Below, one piece after another: positions 58,183-64,000 of a stretch of 64,000 bases of DNA. The position numbers and the translations under genes are program-made. Each line of letters starts with the position of its first letter. Position 1 is the stretch's first letter. Location of the stretch: assembly GCF_052114085.1 (NCBI RefSeq), contig NZ_JBFREB010000001.1, forward strand, positions 496,001 to 560,000. The letters run 5' to 3'. The notes under the pieces are model-generated. The model saw nothing but the letters and a program-made list of their open reading frames with translations. It did no database searches and was not told the origin of the DNA. The DNA comes from Leifsonia sp052114085. GTDB taxonomy: Bacteria; Actinomycetota; Actinomycetes; Actinomycetales; Microbacteriaceae.

Positions 58183-58899
58183 TCATTCCACCGTGATGTC
58201 GCTGATGTTGATCGACACGATCAGGGGCTCGGGGACGGCGTGGCCTTCCTCGTCGCGGACGAAGATGGATCGATCCGTTGGGAGGATGAGTCCGCCAACC
58301 TCGGTTTGGCCGGTCATGTACTCGACCGCCGGGTTGCCGCCCATGATCAGCACGTCGTAGTCACGGCGCCGAAGGATGCCGTCCGAATCGGCGTAAAGGG
58401 TCTGGGTAGGGCTGTGCGTGGCGAGCATGCTCGGGTACGTCACCTGGAGTCGATCGAAGGTCTCCCCGTTCTCGGTCCAGGTTCCCGTCTCCTCGACGAC
58501 GACTCCAGGGAAAGTGAACGACCACGGTTCCGTGTTGTAAGTCCACATGGCGTAACCCGTGAAGTAGGCCGCCTGAAGCTTGCTCCAGGGGGTCGTCAGC
58601 TCGTGTCCGTCGAAAGAGGCTCGCGGATTCGTGAGTTCTTCGATGACTTCGTTGTCGCCGCGCACGAGCGCGACGCGGTCAGGCGTGAACTCCGTGCGAA
58701 CATCCGGGTCGCCGAAGTTCTGCAGGGACGTCCACTCGCGCGTCAGGTCGACCGTGAAGCGGCCGTGCTCAGCGATGCCGGGAACCTGCTTGAGCTCCCA
58801 CAGCGCACCCCCGAACGAGCGGATAGCCGAGATTGTTTTCACCTCGGACCAGCGGCTTCCACCGTGGGCGTCGATGACTTTATCGAGAAGTGATGACAT
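58183..58899 (-). CDS. Hypothetical protein, LolA-like/DUF-type (238 aa)
   Basis: This soluble protein starts MSSLLDKVIDAHGGSRWSEVKTISAIRSFGGALWELKQVPG, the pattern DAHGGxxxWxxVxxI often seen in beta-rich lipid- or ligand-binding proteins of unknown function. No signal peptide is present. It lies downstream of an alpha/beta hydrolase gene (24 bases apart), on the same strand, and just before the MarR operators. Recognised only as a conserved-type hypothetical. Confidence 0.65.
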   Translation of the reverse strand: MSSLLDKVIDAHGGSRWSEVKTISAIRSFGGALWELKQVPGIAEHGRFTVDLTREWTSLQNFGDPDVRTEFTPDRVALVRGDNEVIEELTNPRASFDGHELTTPWSKLQAAYFTGYAMWTYNTEPWSFTFPGVVVEETGTWTENGETFDRLQVTYPSMLATHSPTQTLYADSDGILRRRDYDVLIMGGNPAVEYMTGQTEVGGLILPTDRSIFVRDEEGHAVPEPLIVSINISDITVE

Positions 58900-58923
58900 G
58901 GTTGTTCCTTTCGTTGGGTGGTT

Positions 58924-59790
58924 TCAGACGGCGCTGGACTGTTCGGAAATGAAGTCGTTGACCAACACAGCCGCCTCTTCCGGGTACTGGAAGATCGACG
59001 CGTGCGCTGCATCGGGGAAGATGTGGAGGCGAGCGTTGGGGATGAGACCGACCATCGTGTGGCTCTCCTTTGTCGGGATCATCCGGTCGTCATCCCCCTG
59101 AAGGATCAGCGTGGGCTGCGAGATGCCAGTGAGGCGTTCCAGTTTGGTGATGTCGGGGATTCCCCAATCGAGGATGGCGTCGTACTGGGCATCACGCGTT
59201 GCCGCGGTCGTCGGCTCGTCACGATCATCGGTGCGAGCGAAGATACGTCCGAGGAATGCCTTTCCGAGTTCCCGACTGGTGTCGGTCTGCGCGAAGAAGA
59301 TGTAGAGCAAGCTCTCTGCTGTGCTCTGGTCGATTCGAGACTCGCGCTGAATGTCTTCTCTCCAACCGTGCATTCCGGGTGCTCCTGCAGGGCCAGTACC
59401 CGCGAGGACAAGGTTGCGCACGGCCCACGGCCGCAGCAACGCGATCTCCTGGGCGACGAAACCGCCGAGCGAGAAGCCGAAGACATCGAAAGTGCGCAGA
59501 CCGAGCACGTCGATGAACGCGATGAGGTCGATGGTCATCTGCTTGATGGTCGACGGTACGGTGCCTGTCGATCCGCCGACGCCGGCGTTGTCGACGAGGA
59601 TGACCTCTTGTTTCTGCGCAACTGCGTCGACCAGGGCCGGATCCCAGTTGTCTAGATTGCCGCGGAAGTGCATCAGGAAGACCAGCGGAACGCCGTCGCT
59701 GCTTTCCCCGAATCGGCGATACGCGTAAGTCACTCCGTTTGCAGCTTCGACGGTGAGAGTGGGTGCCGTCAGTTGCGAGGTGTCAGTCAT
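58924..59790 (-). CDS. Alpha/beta hydrolase
   Basis: The 288-residue hydrolase has FDVFGFSLGGFVAQEIALL (nucleophilic Ser, about residue 107), the acidic residue in LQGDDDRMIPTKES and the His in IFPDAAHASIFQYPEEA. The oxyanion region reads VFLMHFRGNLDNWDPALVDAVA. Substrate unknown; homologues cleave small esters, lactones or haloalkanes. It is first in a two-gene unit with the 238-aa protein and divergent from the DUF302-like gene; the gap contains the second copy of the shared promoter motif. Confidence 0.9.
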   Translation of the reverse strand: MTDTSQLTAPTLTVEAANGVTYAYRRFGESSDGVPLVFLMHFRGNLDNWDPALVDAVAQKQEVILVDNAGVGGSTGTVPSTIKQMTIDLIAFIDVLGLRTFDVFGFSLGGFVAQEIALLRPWAVRNLVLAGTGPAGAPGMHGWREDIQRESRIDQSTAESLLYIFFAQTDTSRELGKAFLGRIFARTDDRDEPTTAATRDAQYDAILDWGIPDITKLERLTGISQPTLILQGDDDRMIPTKESHTMVGLIPNARLHIFPDAAHASIFQYPEEAAVLVNDFISEQSSAV

Positions 59791-60224
59791 GGTCGCTTCC
59801 TTATTTCATCAAGAGATTTGCGTCGGGGGCCGCAAGCGCCTGGGCCGAGGGAAGGCCCCGCTCGGCAAGACCGCCGTGCCCGTCTTCTCTGCCCAGCGAT
59901 GCCGCTTGGTAGTTCGAGTCGCCCTGGTCGTTTGCTCCCCGAAAACACGGTAGAAGCTGCCATCTCGGGGACGCGTGTCCCCATTGGGAACAGGTCCCGG
60001 GAAGGGCCACCCAGACGATCTCCGCCTATTTCCGTTCGGCTCGTCTGACGGTGGAGGGCTCGCGCAACAGGCCGCGGTCAGCGGGTCGCGGTCAAACGAT
60101 CCCGTCCTAGATCGGTTGAACCGCATCCCGGTCGGGTGGGGTTGTCAGGGACACGCCCCGACGAGGTCAACCCGACACGCTTGTACAACCAGCTGTTTCC
60201 GAGACATACGAACGGAGGGGGCAC
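59791..60224. other. 434-base divergent intergenic region, no gene
   Basis: No protein or RNA gene can be supported here. Apart from the shared motif at 59,971-59,995 the region contains short inverted stretches only, for example GGGCC(GAGGGAAG)GCCCC-like pairing near 59,855. A ribosome-binding AACGGAGGGG lies just before the start at 60,225. Confidence 0.5.
59971..59995. promoter_or_regulatory. Shared promoter motif, copy 2 (hydrolase / DUF302-like)
   Basis: GCGTGTCCCCA, TT, GGGAACAGGT: the two blocks also occur at 48,846-48,887 with longer spacing. TGTCCCCA/TGGGAACA makes an imperfect inverted repeat (one mismatch). It lies about 180 bases upstream of the hydrolase start at 59,790. Sharing between two divergent hydrolase promoters implies a common regulator, perhaps an MmyB-type protein or the LAL activator. 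Confidence 0.55.
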
Positions 60225-60797
60225 ATGAGTGCCGTCATCTCAGGTACCCGCAAGTACCTCGCAACTCGGTTTTCCACGCCTGTTTCGCTTGGTTTCGACG
60301 AAGCCCGGGAGCTCTATGAATCTCTCGTCCCCGCACTCGACGTCGAAAAGCTGACAGAAGTTGCACGGAGAAGCTCCTCCTGGCAGGCCATAGCCGAGTG
60401 GACCCGCGCGCAAGCGCCGCTGGGCTTTTTGCGGTACTGGCGTAACGACGCGACACTGCTCATGCGTGTGGCCGGCAACACCTCTTTTTGCACGGCCTAC
60501 CTGATGGGAAACCACGTGATCGCAGAGCGCATGTTCCGCCACGATCCGCGTGTGATGAATTACGCGCCCCTCCGTGTGGAACTCACCCAGGCTGGGGACG
60601 GCCCCGTCCTATTCACTGCCGAGTTGCCACACCTTCAATTCGGTTCCTTCGAACGACCAGAAATAACCGATGTCGGGCGCGACCTGTCCTCGGAGCTAGC
60701 CGCTCTTATCCGCGCACTGGGCGCGCCCGTCCCGATGGACCTCCAAGACTGGCCCCCTGGGCACCACCAGACCTTCGACGAAAGCGATAACCCATGA
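60225..60797 (+). CDS. DUF302-like small protein
   Basis: The 190-residue soluble protein contains the segment RYWRNDATLLMRVAGNTSFCTAYLMGNHVIAERMFRHDPRVMNYAPLRVELTQAGDG, which resembles the DUF302 pattern of one-strand-helix-strand repeats ending in a proline-leucine-arginine turn. Function of the family is unknown. ATG 60225 follows GGAGGGG. It overlaps the downstream SDR gene by four bases (ATGA), so it is the first gene of an operon with SDR and an ABC pair. Confidence 0.6.
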   Translation: MSAVISGTRKYLATRFSTPVSLGFDEARELYESLVPALDVEKLTEVARRSSSWQAIAEWTRAQAPLGFLRYWRNDATLLMRVAGNTSFCTAYLMGNHVIAERMFRHDPRVMNYAPLRVELTQAGDGPVLFTAELPHLQFGSFERPEITDVGRDLSSELAALIRALGAPVPMDLQDWPPGHHQTFDESDNP

Positions 60798-61516
60798 CCA
60801 CTCTCATCAATGCCGTCGTCCTCGTGACGGGAGCCAACGGCGGACTCGGACAGCAGTTCGTCCAGCAAGCGCTCAACCGAGGCGCTGCCAAGGTCTATGC
60901 GGCCGCCCGCACACCTCGCGACTGGGGCAACGACCGGATTGTCCCGCTGCAGCTGGACGTCACCGACCCCACCTCCGTCAGATCCGCTGCCGATCAGGCC
61001 ACAGACGTGACAGTCGTAGTCAACAACGCGGGGATTCTCCGCCGGGGCTCACTGACAGAAGGGCCACTGGCGGATATACGCGAGCAGATGGAAACGAACT
61101 TGTTCGGCGCCATTCACATCACTCGCGATTTTGCTCCCGCCCTCAAAGCTCATGGCGGAGCCGTTATCAACGTTGCGTCCGTCTTGAGTTGGCTTGCCAT
61201 CGGTAAGGGTTACAGCGTCTCCAAAGCCGCCCTCTGGGCAGCGACGAACGCGTTCCGCCTGGAGCTGGCTCCAGAGGGAGTCCAGGTTCTCGGTGCATAT
61301 CTCGCATTCACAGACACGCCGATGAACGACGGCATGACCATCCCTGAAATGAACCGCCCCGCCGACGTCGTCAATGAGGTGTACGACGGCCTCGAGTCCG
61401 ACGCACATGAAGTCCTCGCCGATGAGACGACTCGAACCGTACGGGAGGGCCTTTCGTCCGATGTTGGAGTGCTCTACCCGGCTCTACGCTCTGAGACGAC
61501 CGAGTTACAGAGGTGA
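60794..61516 (+). CDS. Short-chain dehydrogenase/reductase
   Basis: This 240-residue classical SDR has VTGANGGLGQQFVQQAL (cofactor loop), NNAGI in VVVNNAGILRRG, and the active site INVASVLSWLAIGKGYSVSKAALWA with the intact Tyr-x-x-x-Lys. It reduces carbonyls or oxidises alcohols with NAD(P). Translationally coupled to the DUF302-like gene upstream and 7 bases before the ABC ATPase gene. The pairing of an SDR with an ABC exporter suggests a modified small molecule is moved out. Confidence 0.9.
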   Translation: MTTLINAVVLVTGANGGLGQQFVQQALNRGAAKVYAAARTPRDWGNDRIVPLQLDVTDPTSVRSAADQATDVTVVVNNAGILRRGSLTEGPLADIREQMETNLFGAIHITRDFAPALKAHGGAVINVASVLSWLAIGKGYSVSKAALWAATNAFRLELAPEGVQVLGAYLAFTDTPMNDGMTIPEMNRPADVVNEVYDGLESDAHEVLADETTRTVREGLSSDVGVLYPALRSETTELQR

Positions 61517-61523
61517 GTGACCA

Positions 61524-62261
61524 GTGAGCGCCCTGATCGAGGCGACCGGTGTATCCAAATCTGTTCGGGATGCGGATGGTGGTCCGCGCAGCATCCTGCA
61601 GGACGTGTCCCTTACCGTCGCCGAAGGCGAGATGGTCAGCATCGTCGGCCCAAGTGGCTCGGGAAAATCCACGCTGCTGTACTGCCTATCCGGCTTGGAA
61701 GCACCAACGGCCGGCTCAGTGAAGCTACAGGGCACGAACCTCGCGGCGTTGACAGCGAGACAAATGGCAGTCACTCGTCGGGACCGGATCGGATTTGTTT
61801 TCCAGGCCTACAACTTGATCCCGTCCCTCAGCGTTTACGAGAACGTTGCCCTGCCCGTGCGACTGGCGCGGCAACGGCCCGACCGCGTCCGGATCCTCAG
61901 CGCGCTGGATCGCGTCGGCTTGTCGGGATTCGAAAACCGCCTACCGAGCACCCTCTCGGGAGGCCAACAGCAAAGAGTTGCCATCGCACGGGCAGTTGCC
62001 GGCTCCCCTTCGGTCGTCTTTGCCGACGAACCGACAGGGGCGCTGGATTCGGCAGCTGGCGCCGCCGTGCTCGACCTTCTGCGCGAGCTGGCGTCAGATA
62101 GGGCGGCCGTTGTCATGGTTACCCACGATGTGGATGCGGCTGCGCGCGCGGACGCCGCCTTCGTCCTGCGGGATGGCCGTATCGTAGAGCGCCTCCGCGA
62201 CCCGTCACCGGCAGCGGTTTTCTCCGCTCTCGGACCAACGCCGCGCACGGACGTGTCATGA
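61524..62261 (+). CDS. ABC transporter ATP-binding protein (LolD/MacB type)
   Basis: The 245-residue ATPase has GPSGSGKSTLLYCLSGLE (Walker A), the Q-loop FVFQAYNLIPSLSVYENVALP (the classic LolD/MacB motif), the signature STLSGGQQQRVAIARAV and Walker B SVVFADEPTGALDS. GTG 61524 lies behind GAGGTGA. The stop overlaps the next start (ATGA). It energises the FtsX-type permease downstream and is typical of antimicrobial-peptide or lipoprotein export/resistance systems. Confidence 0.92.
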   Translation: MSALIEATGVSKSVRDADGGPRSILQDVSLTVAEGEMVSIVGPSGSGKSTLLYCLSGLEAPTAGSVKLQGTNLAALTARQMAVTRRDRIGFVFQAYNLIPSLSVYENVALPVRLARQRPDRVRILSALDRVGLSGFENRLPSTLSGGQQQRVAIARAVAGSPSVVFADEPTGALDSAAGAAVLDLLRELASDRAAVVMVTHDVDAAARADAAFVLRDGRIVERLRDPSPAAVFSALGPTPRTDVS

Positions 62262-63589
62262 TTCGGCTCATTGCCGGCGATCTGAGGGCCACAGTCAGAC
62301 TCTGGATCTCAGCGTTTGGGATCGCTGCTGGTGCCGCTATCGCGTACTCGATCCCCGCGTCCCTCATCGGCGGCGCTATCCGTGCCGGTGGCCTTGCCAG
62401 CCTTGCTCTTGCCTCAATCAGCGGGGTTGTGATCCTGTTTTCGACTTTGGCGGTTGCGATCGTCGCCGGATCGTCGATGCAACTTCACGTAGCCGTCCGG
62501 CGGCGTTCATTCGGCCTCTGGTCGGTGGTTGGTCTGTCTCCAACTGCTATCGCGCGAGTGGTAACCACCGAGTTGGCGGCGGTCAGCCTGCTCGGGACCA
62601 GCTGCGGAATTGCTATCGCTGCCGCTTTTGTGCCTTCCGTTGTACAGGAGGAGATTCGAGCCCTCCCGGGCGTCGGCACGGTCGACGCTCACCTCACGGC
62701 GATGTCAGCCTTGATCGTGGTGGGTTTCGTATCGCTGTTTCTCGTGGGCGTAGGCCGTAGCGCCGCGCGTCGGGCGGGCCGCACGCCGCCCGTGGCACTG
62801 ACCACTGGTGGGGGGCGCGAACCTCGACCTCGGCTCACCTTGCGCGTCGTAGTCGCAGCCAGCCTGGCTGCCGTGGTGACCCAAATGGTTGTCACGCTGC
62901 CCGGCTCCTTGCACACCGGTGGAGCCCAAGTGGTTTTTATCGGGCCCTTGGCGATCGGGGTTGTGGCGGCGATTGGTCCATGGCTCATTCCCGCTGTCAC
63001 TTTCGCCTGGACCGGACTCATTCCGCCGTCAGCTTCCGGTTCGTTCTTCATGGCCCGCGCAGCCGTTCGTCAGGCGACTTCCCGAAGCTCCGGGACGACG
63101 GTGGCGTTGATGGTCGCGTTTGCCGTGCCCATGGCGCTGGAGTCTGGACACGACACGCTGGCCTCGGCAACTGGGGGTGGTTCCGCACCGGCCACAGGCG
63201 CCGAGTTGATTCTGAGTGGGCCAATTCTGATGGCGCTGATAGGCGCCGCTGCCTCCACTTTCATGTCGAGCCAGGCCCGCTCCCGCGAGTTGGCACTGAC
63301 GGCTGCCGTGGGCGGAACACCGCGATTCCTGGTCACGATGACTGTCTGGGAGTGCGTCATCAACCTGGCAACTGCGGCAGCGTTGGCGGTCGTCGTGATC
63401 GGCGGCTGTTCCCTCGTAGAGGGCGCCCGTCTCGCGACCGTTTCAGGAAGCGCCCGTGCGGCATTGAGTGTTGCCGGCTCGGCGTGGGTGGCAGTCATCG
63501 CGGTTCCCATCCTCCTGGTCGCCACCGTCGCGCCAGCCGTCTTCTCGATGCGCCGAAGCGTCCCCAGAGCCCTATCGATCGAGAGCTGA
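62258..63589 (+). CDS. ABC transporter permease, FtsX-like
   Basis: The 443-residue membrane protein has about eight hydrophobic segments in two FtsX-like halves: segments near 12-32, 43-70, 98-120, 150-170, then 215-245, 280-300, 325-345 and 370-440. The first half ends in SMQLHVAVRRRSFGLWSVVGLSPTAIARVVTTE, the signature cytoplasmic loop of FtsX/MacB permeases; the second half repeats it as SSQARSRELALTAAVGGTPRFLVTMTVWE. It overlaps the ATPase stop and ends the operon. Confidence 0.88.
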   Translation: MIRLIAGDLRATVRLWISAFGIAAGAAIAYSIPASLIGGAIRAGGLASLALASISGVVILFSTLAVAIVAGSSMQLHVAVRRRSFGLWSVVGLSPTAIARVVTTELAAVSLLGTSCGIAIAAAFVPSVVQEEIRALPGVGTVDAHLTAMSALIVVGFVSLFLVGVGRSAARRAGRTPPVALTTGGGREPRPRLTLRVVVAASLAAVVTQMVVTLPGSLHTGGAQVVFIGPLAIGVVAAIGPWLIPAVTFAWTGLIPPSASGSFFMARAAVRQATSRSSGTTVALMVAFAVPMALESGHDTLASATGGGSAPATGAELILSGPILMALIGAAASTFMSSQARSRELALTAAVGGTPRFLVTMTVWECVINLATAAALAVVVIGGCSLVEGARLATVSGSARAALSVAGSAWVAVIAVPILLVATVAPAVFSMRRSVPRALSIES

Positions 63590-64000
63590 TCTCTCGAAGC
63601 CACTGGGTCTGAAGCTAGCTGGCAGGGGCTTGGGAGGCGGAGCTGACGGACTGGCGCCGCTGGTGACGGCCCATTTACGGCTTCGCGGACGTCGTTGGAA
63701 CGGAGACCTGCCAGGACCGCTGGGTTGTGGAGGCGATGTTCCCGTAAGACGCGCCCGCGAAATGCCGGGTCAAGGCAGCCCAACCGCAAGAGTCGGCGCA
63801 TGCGATCGACTATGCCTGCCTCGCCGCCAAAAGCTAACGCCTCATCGAGTCGGTGTCGAACGTCCACGTTCACCAGAGACTCGCTCAGGGCGGCAATTGA
63901 TCCCCATGGTCGCGACATGCCGCGACCACCAAAGTGACCACCAAGTGAAGCCGGGGCAGCCGAGCAACAAGCCCACGGGAGGATCAAAGAGCGAGGATCC
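63590..64000. other. 411-base region at window end, no gene assigned; possible decayed ORF on minus strand
   Basis: A minus-strand frame with possible ATG at 63918 would read MSRPWGSIAALSESLVNVDVRHRL and continue for about 90 residues with plausible amino-acid composition (RMRRLLRLGCLDPAFRGRVLREHRL). It then runs on through the permease gene, so it has no proper end and may be a broken gene. A hairpin TGGTCGCG (63907-63914)/CGCGACCA (63921-63928) overlaps its start. I recognise no family. Confidence 0.3.

Noticed and set aside
63070..63987. Minus-strand ORF of 305 codons at the window end
   Set aside because: More than half of it is antisense to the FtsX-like permease; only the 63,640-63,920 part could be a decayed gene.

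Overview
The window is a high-GC, Gram-positive-type chromosome segment, most likely from an actinobacterium of the Microbacteriaceae or a close relative. The evidence is frequent GTG starts, many ATGA/GTGA start-stop overlaps, and lineage-typical families: MmyB-type XRE regulators, ROK and LacI sugar regulators, LAL regulators, DUF805 and CPBP proteins. No rRNA, intact tRNA or CRISPR array was seen. The family assignment is an inference from gene content.

Left part (1-12.8 kb). A truncated YbdK-type carboxylate-amine ligase and three tiny hypothetical genes come first. Next is a compact five-gene cluster (about 1.96-5.55 kb): a small secreted cysteine-containing peptide, a lipoprotein, an extracytoplasmic adaptor with a peptidoglycan-binding-like repeat, an ABC ATPase and a MacB-like permease. 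It looks like a bacteriocin-type peptide export/immunity module and is the best candidate for an undescribed system. It is followed by a CPA1 Na+/H+ antiporter, an APC amino-acid permease, an MFS carrier and a complete gluconate module (GntR-type regulator, gntP, gntK).

Central part (12.9-36.6 kb) is a large pentose/xyloside utilisation locus. On the minus strand are a binding protein, two ABC permeases, a GH3 beta-xylosidase/beta-glucosidase, xylA and xylB, with a divergent LacI regulator. Then come a DUF805 protein, an acetyl-xylan-esterase-type esterase, a second LacI regulator, and a Gfo/Idh/MocA - ThuA - Gfo/Idh/MocA module. A second ABC importer with a GH31 alpha-xylosidase follows, bracketed by two ROK regulators. 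Together these genes would import xylo-oligosaccharides, deacetylate them, remove alpha- and beta-linked xylose, and feed xylulose 5-phosphate to the pentose phosphate pathway. No ATP-binding subunit lies next to either importer, so a shared MsiK-like ATPase encoded elsewhere is expected.

The 36.6-42.8 kb stretch is mixed: a Bcr/CflA drug exporter with an attenuator-like leader, a PAP2 phosphatase, an AraC regulator, small membrane or unknown proteins, a CPBP protease and an APH-type kinase-like protein.

At 42,885-42,914 lies the 3' end (T-arm plus acceptor arm) of a serine-type tRNA, minus strand, with no 5' part. This is the usual scar left when an element integrates into a tRNA gene. The orientation implies that an accessory island extends rightward to the end of the window. 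The island carries an SRPBCC/metallo-beta-lactamase fusion, an MFS carrier, an aldo/keto reductase, a TehA-like carrier, two alpha/beta hydrolases, an NAD(P)-binding protein, a LAL regulator, a degenerate serine recombinase, two full MmyB-type regulators plus one ligand-domain-only relative, a MarR-SDR-flavoprotein operon and a DUF302-like/SDR/ABC operon. Two of its divergent promoters share the sequence GTGTCCCCA...GGGAACAGGT, pointing to common control. The theme is redox/detoxification enzymes under several regulators.
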